From positions 1 to 64,000 of the forward strand of contig NZ_FNOK01000030.1 of NCBI RefSeq assembly GCF_900106995.1: a stretch of DNA of 64,000 nt. Direction: 5' to 3'. The position numbers and the translations under genes were made by a program. The first letter of the stretch is position 1, and every line of letters starts with the position of its first letter. The notes beneath the pieces are model-generated. The model saw nothing but the letters and a program-made list of their open reading frames with translations, was not told the DNA's origin and searched no databases. Of this stretch, positions 34,707-45,000 are shown piece by piece. The stretch is from Saccharopolyspora shandongensis. Its GTDB lineage: Bacteria; Actinomycetota; Actinomycetes; Mycobacteriales; Pseudonocardiaceae.

Positions 34707-37700
34707 ATGGGTGAACCGATGAATCGTCAGCTGCTCACCGTTGCCGGGGACAAGCCCGGCGCGTTCGCGTCTATCGGCGCCGCGCTCGGCAGCGCCCTCC
34801 CCGGCGCGATGATCACCATCGCGCCGGGCCGCTACGAGGAGAACCTCGTCATCAGCAAGCTCGTCACGCTCAGCGCCGAGGCCGGCGCGGGCACCGTCGA
34901 GGTGGTGGCGAAGCAGGGCAGCGTGCTCGTCGCGAGCGCGGAGGCCGTGCAGCTCAACGGACTCGACCTGACCAGCGAGGACACCGACCTCGCCGCGGTC
35001 GACGTGGTGCGCGGCGAGGTGGCCTTCGACCATTGCGAGGTCGGCGGCGCGTCGTGGGCGACGATCTACGCGCGCGGCACCGGAGCGGTCGCGTTGCGCG
35101 GCTGCAGGGTGACCAGCCGCGCGGGCGCGGCCGTCGTGACGACCTCGCCTTCGGTCAGCACGATCGAGGACACCGAGATCGCCGATGCCGGGTCCTCCGC
35201 GGTGGTCGCGACCGACCGCGGGTCCGTGGTGCTGCGCCGCTGCGCGATCACCCGGCCGCAGGGCAACGGGATATGCGTCAACGGCACCGGCTCGGTCCAG
35301 GCCGAGCAATGCGGCATCACCGGCGCCGCGAAACCGGCCGTCGTGGCCGAGCAGCAGGGCAACCTGTCGCTGTCCCAGCTCACCGTGACCGGCAGCGAGA
35401 ACGTCGACCTGTACCTCATGAGCCAGGGCGAGGTGTCCATCTCGGATTCGGAGTTCCACGGCGCGGCGGTGCAGTCCGCCCACATCGCCGGTGCTTCCGA
35501 ACCGGTGTTCACCGGCTGCGTGTTCCGCGGCGTCGGGCGCAACGCGATCCAGGTCAACGGGGCTTCCGCGCCGCGGTTCGCGGACTGCGAGATCGGTGAG
35601 TCGCCGGTCGGCATCGCCGTGGACGAGGGGAGCTCGCCGCGGTTCGACCGGACCGCGCTGACCGGGATCACCCAGACCGGCGTGCACGTGGCGGCGGAGT
35701 CCAAGCCGGTGTTCACCGGATTGCGGGCGGCGGGGAGCTCCGCGCCCGGCCTCGTCGTCGTGGGCAAGAGCGTGATCCGGTTGTCCGACACCGAGATCGA
35801 CTCGGCCGCGCACCCGGCCCTGGACGCGTCCGGGGAATCCACTGTGGAGTCCTCGGACATGCGGATCGCCTCCACGGCGGAGGCGGCGATCGTGTTCGAC
35901 GGCGGCGTGCACGCCACCTTGACGTCGCTGCTCATGCGCGGCGGCGGCCTGCGCCTGTCGGATTCCCGGCTTTCCATGCAGGATAGCGAGATCGTCGGCG
36001 CCGAGGGCCACGGCGTGGACCTGCGCTCCGGGGTGGTGGCGGCGCTCACCAGGTGCCGGGTGCGGTCCGCGAAGCGCACGGGCGTGAACTTCGCCGCCGG
36101 GGCCGGCGGCACGCTGACGGCCTGCGAGGTGGTGGGCAGCGCGGAGGACGGCATCAGCCTGGACACCGCCGAGCCGGTGCTGCTCAGCCGGTGCACCGCG
36201 CAGGACAACCGGGGCGTCGACATCCGCCGCTTCGGCGCGGACCGGGTCACGATCGAGGAACCGGCTGCGGTGCGCGACGAGCGGCCCGCGTCCGTCGCCG
36301 CCGCGGTCGGGGAACGCGCGGCCGACCGCAGCGCGGCGGAACCCGCCCCGCAGCAGGAGGCCGCGCCGGACGAGGCGCTGTCGGGCCCGCTGGCGGAGCT
36401 GAGCGGCCTGGTCGGCCTCGCCGGGGTCAAGCAGGAAGTCACCGCGCTGATCAACCTCATCAAGATGTCCCAGCTTCGCAAGGAGATGGGACTGCCGATG
36501 CCGCCGATGAGCAGGCACCTGGTGTTCGCCGGCCCGCCCGGCACCGGCAAGACCACCGTCGCCCGGCTCTACGGCACCGTGCTCGCCGAACTCGGCGTGC
36601 TGAGCAAGGGCCACATGATCGAGGTGGCGCGGGCGGACCTCGTCGGGCAGTACGTCGGTTCGACGGCGATCAAGACCACCGAGGTGGTCACGAAGGCCAT
36701 CGGCGGAGTGCTGTTCATCGACGAGGCGTACACGCTGTCGGCCCAGACCGGCGGGTCCGGCCCGGACTTCGGGCAGGAGGCCATCGACGCGCTGATGAAG
36801 ATCATGGAGGACCACCGCGACGAACTGGTGGTCATCGTGGCGGGCTACTCCGAGCAGATCGGGCAGTTCCTGGACTCCAACCCCGGCCTCGCGTCCCGGT
36901 TCACCCGCACCATCGAGTTCCCGAACTACAGCGTCGACGAGCTGGTCACGATCACCACCAACCTGTGCCGCAAGCACTACTACGAGCTCACCGAGGACGG
37001 GCTGCAGGCGCTCACCGAGTACTTCGACCGGGTGCCGAAGAACTCGACCTTCGGCAACGGCCGCGTGGCGCGCAAGCTGTTCGAGGCGATGGTGAACAAC
37101 CAGGCGTCCAGGCTGGCCATCGCACCGCCGTCGAAGGAATCCGAGATGAACCGCCTGACCGCGGCCGATCTCGAAGCCGAAATCGACCAGCTCCGGTCGA
37201 ACTCCGGCGGCGCACCTGCGGTCGCCCGCGACGAGCTGGATCCCGCGACGGCCGTGCAGGCCGGTCTCGGCTGGAAGCGTTTGCAGGAGCTGATCGGCCA
37301 GGCGGTGGTCCGGGAGGCGGCGGGCTCGAACCTGGTGCGCCTGATGACCGCCAAGCGGAACAACCAGGCGCTCGGTGCCGCGGCGAACGTCGTGATCGGC
37401 GGCACACGCGGCAGCGGCCGCTCCGCGATCGCCCGGTTGTACGCACAGGCGCTGTCGGAACTCCAGCTGGTGCGGGTCGGGCACGTGGTCCGGACGTCGG
37501 CGGCCACCGATCTGCTGCCGCACTGGCCGGGGCAGGCGGAAAGCCTGGTGCGGACCGCGTTCGAGGACGCCGAGGGCGGCGTTCTCGTCATCGACGTCGA
37601 CGGCGACCTGGAACCCGACCACGCAACCGAGGTCGCGGAGGCGATGGTCGCCCTGATGCAGCGCCAGGCGGGGGATCCCGCGGTCGTCCTGATCGGCGAA

Positions 37701-38033
37701 CCCGACCGGCTCGTGCCGCTGTTCCAGCAGGTTCGGCCGCTCGCGGACTGCTTCCTGCAGGGATGGGACCTCGAACCGTACTCAGTGGACGAACTGGCCG
37801 GGCTCGCCGTGCGCGACCTCCTCAGGCGCGGCCACGAAGTGCCCGACGAGGTGCGCGAAGCGGTGGCCGCGCGATTGGCCGGCACCGCCGATCGCGACAC
37901 CGTCCACCCGGCGCGCGAGCTCGCCCGCAGGCTGGCCCGGACGGCCGCGTCCCGCACGCTCGCCGTGGCGGACCTGCCGCCGGCCGCGGTGCGGGGAACC
38001 CAGGCCGACCAGGGGTTGGTTTCCGTGGGTTGA
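34707..38033 (+). CDS. EccA-like AAA+ ATPase fused to a beta-helix domain
   Basis: Encodes 1,108 residues. Residues about 10-525 are short repeats of two strands with a Gly/Asp turn (for example CEVGGASWATIYARGTGAVA, CAITRPQGNGICVNGTGS), a right-handed parallel beta-helix of the pectate-lyase/carbohydrate-binding type. A linker leads to a CbxX/EccA AAA+ domain: Walker A GPPGTGKT (609-616), Walker B LFIDEAY (669-675), and sensor/arginine regions in VVIVAGYSEQI and SRFTRTIEF. A second AAA-like unit (GGTRGSGRSA near 898, LVIDVDGD near 961) has a poor Walker B and looks inactive. EccA ATPases act in the cytosol on substrates or chaperones. An alternative start is ATG 34719. Confidence 0.9.
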   Translation: MGEPMNRQLLTVAGDKPGAFASIGAALGSALPGAMITIAPGRYEENLVISKLVTLSAEAGAGTVEVVAKQGSVLVASAEAVQLNGLDLTSEDTDLAAVDVVRGEVAFDHCEVGGASWATIYARGTGAVALRGCRVTSRAGAAVVTTSPSVSTIEDTEIADAGSSAVVATDRGSVVLRRCAITRPQGNGICVNGTGSVQAEQCGITGAAKPAVVAEQQGNLSLSQLTVTGSENVDLYLMSQGEVSISDSEFHGAAVQSAHIAGASEPVFTGCVFRGVGRNAIQVNGASAPRFADCEIGESPVGIAVDEGSSPRFDRTALTGITQTGVHVAAESKPVFTGLRAAGSSAPGLVVVGKSVIRLSDTEIDSAAHPALDASGESTVESSDMRIASTAEAAIVFDGGVHATLTSLLMRGGGLRLSDSRLSMQDSEIVGAEGHGVDLRSGVVAALTRCRVRSAKRTGVNFAAGAGGTLTACEVVGSAEDGISLDTAEPVLLSRCTAQDNRGVDIRRFGADRVTIEEPAAVRDERPASVAAAVGERAADRSAAEPAPQQEAAPDEALSGPLAELSGLVGLAGVKQEVTALINLIKMSQLRKEMGLPMPPMSRHLVFAGPPGTGKTTVARLYGTVLAELGVLSKGHMIEVARADLVGQYVGSTAIKTTEVVTKAIGGVLFIDEAYTLSAQTGGSGPDFGQEAIDALMKIMEDHRDELVVIVAGYSEQIGQFLDSNPGLASRFTRTIEFPNYSVDELVTITTNLCRKHYYELTEDGLQALTEYFDRVPKNSTFGNGRVARKLFEAMVNNQASRLAIAPPSKESEMNRLTAADLEAEIDQLRSNSGGAPAVARDELDPATAVQAGLGWKRLQELIGQAVVREAAGSNLVRLMTAKRNNQALGAAANVVIGGTRGSGRSAIARLYAQALSELQLVRVGHVVRTSAATDLLPHWPGQAESLVRTAFEDAEGGVLVIDVDGDLEPDHATEVAEAMVALMQRQAGDPAVVLIGEPDRLVPLFQQVRPLADCFLQGWDLEPYSVDELAGLAVRDLLRRGHEVPDEVREAVAARLAGTADRDTVHPARELARRLARTAASRTLAVADLPPAAVRGTQADQGLVSVG

Positions 38034-38082
38034 CCGGCGGCACGTCCATCAGCATCCGACCAGTTCCCGATGAGGAATCCCC

Positions 38083-38487
38083 ATGTCCTTCCAAGACAAG
38101 CTCGAACAGGTACTCGCCGACTACCGGCGCAACCGCGAGAACCTGCAGTCCCTGCAGGAGAAGATGACCGAGAAGTCGTCGACGGCCACCGCGCCGCGCA
38201 ATGCCGTCTCGGCGACCGTCGACATCCACGGCCAGGTGACCGCGATCGCGTTCCCGACCAACGCCTACAAGAACATGGCTCCCGCGGAACTCGCGAACGC
38301 GGTGCGCGACACCGTCAGGAAGGCCCAGCAGCAGGCGCGGGAGGAGATGATCGGCCTGGTGGAACCGATGATGCCCGAGGGCATGTCGATGCGCGGCGCG
38401 GAACCCGGCAAGATCGACGTGGACCGGTTCTTCCCCGACGACCCCGAGGACAGCGTCTTCCTCCGCGCGCTGAACGAGGGGAAGTGA
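38083..38487 (+). CDS. YbaB/EbfC-family protein
   Basis: Encodes 134 residues. The N-terminal coiled-coil helix (QDKLEQVLADYRRNRENLQS), a central strand pair (ATVDIHGQVTAIAFPTNAYK) and the C-terminal helix (LANAVRDTVRKAQQQAREEM) match the YbaB/EbfC nucleoid-associated fold. Copies in ESX loci are common in actinomycetes, where a role with Esp-type substrates rather than DNA has been proposed. GAGGAA lies before the ATG. The next gene starts 7 nt after its stop. Confidence 0.87.
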   Translation: MSFQDKLEQVLADYRRNRENLQSLQEKMTEKSSTATAPRNAVSATVDIHGQVTAIAFPTNAYKNMAPAELANAVRDTVRKAQQQAREEMIGLVEPMMPEGMSMRGAEPGKIDVDRFFPDDPEDSVFLRALNEGK

Positions 38488-38494
38488 GCCGTCG

Positions 38495-38935
38495 ATGAGC
38501 GACGTGTCGTGGGTGAACCAGCCCGGCCTGAAACTGGCCGCCGAGCAGCTCAGGGCGCAGGCCCGCCGGCAGGAGCAGGTCTTCGCGCGGATGTACGACC
38601 TGGTCGGCAACCTGACCGACCCCGCGGTGTTCGGCGATGACAAGAACGGCCGCGAGTTCTTCGCCAAGTGGTCCAAGGACGTCGGCGACTGGGAGGACGG
38701 CGCCCGGGACATCCCGGCCAACACCTGGACCACCGCGAACGCCGTGGACGTCATGGCGGCCATCTACCGGGCTGCGCACAAAGATGCCGAGGACATCGCG
38801 AATTCGGTCGGCAACTCCGTGAAGAACATGACGCCCAACGGTTTCGGGAAGGTCGACGGCCCGTCCGCAGACGGCCCGAACACCTCGTCCGGCGGCGGGG
38901 GCAACGGCGGCGGCAACCACCACGGTCGCCGGTAG
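38495..38935 (+). CDS. WXG100-like/EspA-like small ESX protein
   Basis: Encodes 146 residues: a long helix (GLKLAAEQLRAQARRQEQVF), a turn with TDPAVFGDDKNGREF, and a second helix (NAVDVMAAIYRAAHKDAEDI), then a flexible Gly/Asn/His tail. Length and helix pattern resemble WXG100-type substrates or partners, though no WXG is present. It immediately precedes the giant toxin-like gene and could be its secretion partner or chaperone (inference from position). Confidence 0.8.
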   Translation: MSDVSWVNQPGLKLAAEQLRAQARRQEQVFARMYDLVGNLTDPAVFGDDKNGREFFAKWSKDVGDWEDGARDIPANTWTTANAVDVMAAIYRAAHKDAEDIANSVGNSVKNMTPNGFGKVDGPSADGPNTSSGGGGNGGGNHHGRR

Positions 38936-38960
38936 CGAAGGGATCGATGTCGTGAGTTGT

Positions 38961-39002
38961 GCGGGAGCCCGGTTGGGGCTGTTGTCCCGGCCGGGCTCCT
39001 GC
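38961..39002 (+). terminator. Hairpin between the ESX genes and the giant gene
   Basis: GGAGCCCGG (38964-38972) pairs perfectly with 38991-38999 around an 18-nt loop; the stem extends to 38961 and 39002 with one mismatch. It may attenuate transcription into the giant gene. Confidence 0.45.
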
Positions 39003-39031
39003 AGCCCCGCTGGGGGTGACCGGCGTTGGCG

Positions 39032-42000
39032 GTGACGGGGAATCTGCGCTTCCCGGAGGAGCTGAACTGGGTTCTCTGGATCATCGCGGGCAGTGACTGG
39101 CCACCCGGCCTCGAAGGGGACGTGTGGAAGATCGCGGAGGCCCTGGACGAGGCCGCCGACGATCTCGAGGGTGTCGTCGACGGCCTTGTCGCCGCGCTGA
39201 ACGAGGTGACGCGGAACGTCGACGAGACCGTGGGCCGCGCTTTCTGGCGCTACGGCGAGAAGCTGGCGGAACAGCCTGCCTTCTACGCGGGCGGCGCGCG
39301 CGATCTGGCGGCGATGGCGCGGGACTACTCGCTGAACATCCAGGCCGCGAAGCTGTCGATCATCGTGCAGTGCGCCTTCGCGGGCGCGGAGATCGCCCGC
39401 ATGTGGGGCGACCCGTTCGAGTGGCCGCTGATCGGGCCGTTCATCGGGATGATGCGCGGGATCATCCAGCTGATCTTCGCCCGGCTCGGGCAGGCGATCG
39501 CGAAGGCGTTGCAGACCGTCATCAAGGTGGGTTCGGGCTTCGCGGGCAAGCAGCTGGACTCGGCCGCGCTGGCCACGGGAACCGGGATCGCCGGTGCCGT
39601 GGTGGCCGGCATGACGAAGCAGGCCATCGACGAGGGCCTGGAGGAGGTCTTCCAGGACGGGATCGTCCAGACGTGGCAGAAGTTCGAGAGCGACAAGGAG
39701 TGGGACTGGCAGGACACGGCCAACTCGTTCAAGTACGGCGCCGCGGCGGGGGCCTTCGCCGACGCCCTCGGCTCGGCGGTGAAGCACCTCAAGCCGGGCT
39801 GGCAAGGCAAGGCGCTGACCGCGGGCGCCATCGAGATGCTGACCGAGGGGTTCGTCGGCGCCATCACGGTGCCGGAAGGCGGCGATCCGGGCGACATCTG
39901 GAAGGGCATGCTCAACGGCGCCGTGATGGGCACCGGCGAGAGGGCCCTGCACAACTGGAAGCATTCCCGCCAGGGGGGTTTCAAGGGCGAGAAGCTCGCC
40001 GCGCCGGGCAGCCCGAACGTCGATGTGAGCCCACCGGATACGTCCGCCGTGCCGGGTGGAGATGCCGGGGCGGATTCGCAGTTCGATGGCGCGGGTGCCC
40101 CGCCGCCGGGGTCGTTGTCGCAGGACTCGCCGAGTGGCGCCACGAATCCCGGCGCTGATGGCGCGGCTCACGGCACCCCGAACGGCACGACGACGGACCG
40201 GCCGGGCGGCAGCGGCTCGGATCACGGTGGCGGCACCGCGGGCCAGGGCACCGAAACCTCGCCAGGCGTCGGCGATTCCGGGGAGAATGCGCCGGGATCC
40301 GGCGTTTCCGACGACCAGCCGGGCGCGCCGAAGACCGGCGATCCCGGCACCTCGGGCGGTGCTGACACCGCGCCGGCGGGCCCGACGGCTCCCGCGCGAC
40401 CGAACCACCTCTCGCCGGAGGTGCCGTCGGCGGCACCTCCGTCCTCGGTGCCGGAGACGACCTCGTCGGCAGGCCCGGCCCTGGCGGCTCCGGCCGCACC
40501 AGCCCCGGCTGGAACATCTGCGGCCGCATCGTCCGCTGGATCGTCGCCGGCGAACTCCGCTGGTACGAACACCACAACCGCGCCAAAGCCGGATTCCGCC
40601 GCAGGTTCGCCGATGCCGTCGCAGAACGCGCAGCCCTCGCCCGGCGCGATGGCTGCGGACACCGGCTCGCCCGGGCCGGTACCGCCGTCGACCGCGGTCG
40701 AAGCGCCGGACCTGTCGTCGAATGCACCGCTGGCGGCCGACTCGTCGACGCTGAGCGCTCCGCAACCGGCCGGGTCGCCGAATGCTGAAACCACGACAGC
40801 TCCGCCGAACCCGGCCGCCACGCCCGGTGTCAGCCCGGCCGCCACGCCCGGTGTGAGCCAGACCGCTGCACCCGGTGCGAGCCCGACCGCAACGGCCGGT
40901 GTCAGCCCGGCCGCCACGCCCGGTACGAGCGCGACCGCCACACCAGGTGCGAACCCGACCACGCAGCAGGCCACGGCACCAGGCACGCAGTCCACGGCGC
41001 CGTCCAGCACCGGACAGCCGCCCGCAAGTCAGTCCACTGTGGCGCAATCGAGAACCTTTGTTCAGCAGGATTCTGCGCTGAGCCAGGGGAGTGCCACCAG
41101 CGGCAGGAGTGCGGGACCGAAGGACGACGCCGGGCGGATCGGCACGACACCGCCGCCCACCGAGGTGGCTGCGCCGCCGGTCGCGCGAGCGACCGATGCC
41201 GACACGGCGGTGCTCGCCGAGCTCAACTCCCAGCTGCGGCGGTGGCAGTGGCCGGGCGGCGAGGTCGACGCCGAGAAGTTGGTGCAACTGCGGGAATCCG
41301 AGGCGGCCCGGGACGTCGTGCTGTCCGAGGATTCGGCCGGGGCCGGTAGGCAGCTGGCCGAGGTGCTGGTGTCGGGTGGCCCCGTCCGGCAGCGCGGCGG
41401 GGGCATCGGCGACTTCCTGAAGTCGGTCCGCGACGGTGCGGGTTCCACTTCGGCGAAACCCGATGCCGCCCCGGTGGTGATCCAGCTGGGCGCGCTGAGC
41501 CTGCCCGCGGTTCGGGTCGGCGATTTCTACCGGGTGCGGGGATTCCCGCTGTTCGTCGCGGCGTCGGTCGTGGACGGCGACGCCACCGGCGGGAAGCGGG
41601 CGCTGACCGACCAGGTGTCGGCGTACCTGGGCGATGGACTGGTGCTGCACCGCGGCCTGCCGAGCTGGGATCGGAGGTGGCGCGACGTTCAGGACGGCGC
41701 GATCACGTCGCTCGGCGTGGACGCGCACCCGGATCTAGGCATCCCGGGCACGAACGTCGTCGCGTTCACGACGGACGCCGACGCGGCCAGGACCGACGCC
41801 ACCGCGCCGACCGGTCCGGAGGACGGGGACGAAATCCGGTTCGTCGCGGGCTACGACCCGCGCGACGAAGCCTTCCCGGTCGGCACGCTGCTGACCACGA
41901 AGGTGTCCGCTGCGGAAGGCACGACGCTCGTGCTGACCGGCAGCGGCGAAGTCCAGGTGGCCGGTCCAGTACCGGATTTCGGCGGGATCACCTACTTCAT

Positions 42001-45000
42001 GAGCACCCCGCTGCGCGACATCGATGGCGGCGATTCGGTCCTGGGCTCGGTGATGCCGCCTGCCCCGAGCCCTGCCGAGATCGCGGATTACGTTGCCGAG
42101 CACGGTGGTCTGCGCCCGGCACCCACGCCGGATTCGAAGGGCAAGGAGCGCGCCACCGAGCCGACACGGCCAGCCCTGCGCACGGAAAGCGCCGCCCCCG
42201 CGCTCCCGGACCCGGTCAGCGCCGACGTGAATCCGGACGATGACGCGAGCGTGTACAGCCAGGACTCCGGCGACGATGACGCGAGTGTGTACAGCCAGGA
42301 TTCCCGCGACGATGGCGTGAGCGTCTACAGCCAGGAATCCGTCGACGAGGTGGAACTGGGCGCGTTCGTGGCGGAGGAGCCGACTGGTGAGGCCCGCGAC
42401 CACGCGGCGATCCTCGCTCGTCTCGACCCGTCGAACTTCTCCGGCAAGGCGGAGTGGAACGTGGCGTGGGACCGGGTGCTCGCCGACGCGACTCACGAAC
42501 TGGCGCTGCTCCCGAAGGACGAATCCGATGCGCTGCTCGGCGCCGCCTACCGCGCCGTCGGCATCCCGCGGCAGACCTGGGCGGCGGGCGATGGAGCGTT
42601 CGGAGCCCACGGCGAGGCCGAGCTCGATCGGCTGCGGGGCGTGATGGCGATGGTCGCCTTGCACCTGAAGGAAGCCGGGAGCAGCACCGAGAATGCGTTC
42701 GACCTCGCACGGCGGCTGGTGATCGCGCGGCGCACCGCTTCGTGGGGAGTTCCGCTGCCCGCCCAGCACGCTTCCGAGTCGCTGGAAATCCCACCCGGCG
42801 TCGACCAGGCCGACGCGGTCGCGGAGGCCGTTGGCATCCTGGACGACATCCGCCGTCGCTACGGGGTGGTGGCGGATTCCGCCAGGGGAGTGCGCGCGAT
42901 GCCCACGCGCTTCTCGCCCGCACCCGCCCACGACATCGCGGCGATCCGGACGCGACCTTGGCAGCTCGACGAGCTGCGCGGCCTGCGAGCGGCTCTCTCG
43001 CACTTCGCCCACATCCTCGGCCCGCAGCGCGCCCAGTCCGATCGTGCGGGCATCGCCCAGGAGGTCAAGGCGGTCTCCGCGGTCACCTTCGGGCTCTCGC
43101 CGGAGGGCGTCGACATCACGGCGAACGGGCAGTACTTCGAGCAAGAGGGGGTGTTCAACCTCTACGGCGGCGCGCTCGCGCTGGGCGGTTTCGGGGGCGG
43201 CCCGAAGTCGATCGAAGCGGTCGCGACCCACGAGCTGACCCACGGCCTGCTCGACCACGCCCTCGATTCCTTCCGCGACGCGGTCGGCACCTGGGACTCC
43301 GTCGGCTACCCCGTGCTCGTGGACAGCGCCGAGTTCCCGCACGACGACGCTCCGACCGCGCTGGCGGACTTCGCCGAGTCCATCCGGGCGGCCCTCACCG
43401 ACATGGCGGATCTCCGCGCCCGATCGCCGCGGCACGCGGCCGCGGTCGAGGACATCTTGCGGCGCCACCCCGAATACTCCGATCCCCCGGCGAGGCCGGA
43501 CGACGCTCGAGTCATCGCCGATGCGCTGATCGACGAGCTGCCCACGTTCAACGAAGCCGTCGGTGCGTGGACGGCGGAGAATCGGCCGAACTTCAAGGGC
43601 GAGCAGCCCATCACGCCGTACGGCGCGACCAATCCTTCGGAGGACTTCGCCGAAGCGGTCATGTACCACTTCCTCGACCCGCGTGCGCTGCGGGCGGAAG
43701 CTCCGCTGCGGGCCGCTCACCTGGACGACCTGTTCGCGGATGGCGGTTTGGAGCACCGGTTGGAGGCCCGGTACTTCTCGGGTGGCGGGCCGGCGCATCG
43801 GCCGGAGCACCGGTACTTCTCGGATGTCGTCGCGGACGAGCACAAGTGGCTGTTCATCATCAACCCGATCGACCACCAGGATGCCGTCGAACGGTATCCC
43901 GAGGATCCCGCGTCGATGTATGACGAGGACAAGTCGCCGGGGTTCAAGCAATCGTTGTTCGAGGCGTTCGCGCAGGTGCTCGACGGTGACCATGTGCGTA
44001 TCTCGGAGATGGGCTGGGCGCAGTACGCCGAGTTGCACCGGCTGGTCACCCGGCGCACCGAAGGTAACTTCGGGGTCGTCGGCGTGGGTGGCAACTCGGT
44101 GTCCTATGGCCTGGGGAAGTCCGAGCCCGCTGATGAGGTTCTGAACCTGCGGTTTGCGGGCAGGCCCCTGATGTCGAGCGGGGCGGACTACGCGGAGGCG
44201 GAGTACGAGGGCGGTCCGCTGCCGTTCACCGCTTACGGCATGGAAGACGGCGCTCTCAAGGTGCACACCATGTACGACGCCGGGGACATCCCGCCCGTGG
44301 TCGACGGGATGTTCGAGGAGTTCCGCGCCGCCGTCGACCGTGCCCAGGACGTTCAGGCGACGCTCGCGGCGATCGGGCATCTTGTGCGGAACCTACACAT
44401 GCTCCACCCGTTCACGGACGGCAGTGGCCGCCTCAACGTGTTCCTGCTGCTCCAGTTGCTCCTGCTGGAGCATGGATTCCGGCCTGTCGTCGATAAGCGG
44501 TTGAACAGCCTCTTCAACGGTGGCTTCTCCGCTGCGGAGATCGCCGACGTGCTGTCGAAGGCGCAGGACGTGGACCTCGCCGAGTACGTGGCGGGCCTGG
44601 CGCCGGTTGCCGAGTCCGCTGGTGATTTCCGGATTCCGAGCCCGCCGCCCAGCGATTCGGACCAAGCCGAGGACAGCGACGACGAGTCCGCCGGCGATTT
44701 CCGGATTCCGACGCCGACGGGAGACTGGCCCATCCGTGACATGGCCACGTTCTCCTCGGACGACACCGTGCCGGACGACGGTGACAGCGATGCCGGAGAG
44801 GACCTTGGTTTCCGGATTCCGACACCGGCGCCGGAGGATTCGGATGGGCGTGATTTCGCGGCGATCTTCGCGGACCTGCAGCCGTCGAGATTCCGGAACA
44901 GGGCGGAATGGGACGCCGCGTGGGATGTCCGGTTCGAGGAGGCGCGCAACGATCTCGCCGCATTGCCTGCTGAGGAGGCCGAACGTCTGCGGGTCGCCGC

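Noticed and set aside
39016..39018. GTG start for the giant gene at 39016
   Set aside because: It is in another frame; the giant frame has a TGA at 39017, so only TTG 39026 or GTG 39032 can start it.
41620..42060. ADP-ribosyltransferase-like segment (VLHRGLP, then VVAFTT) in the giant protein
   Set aside because: Only an Arg motif and a Ser/Thr-like strand can be argued; no ExE or ExxE region follows at a fitting distance, so I do not call a domain.
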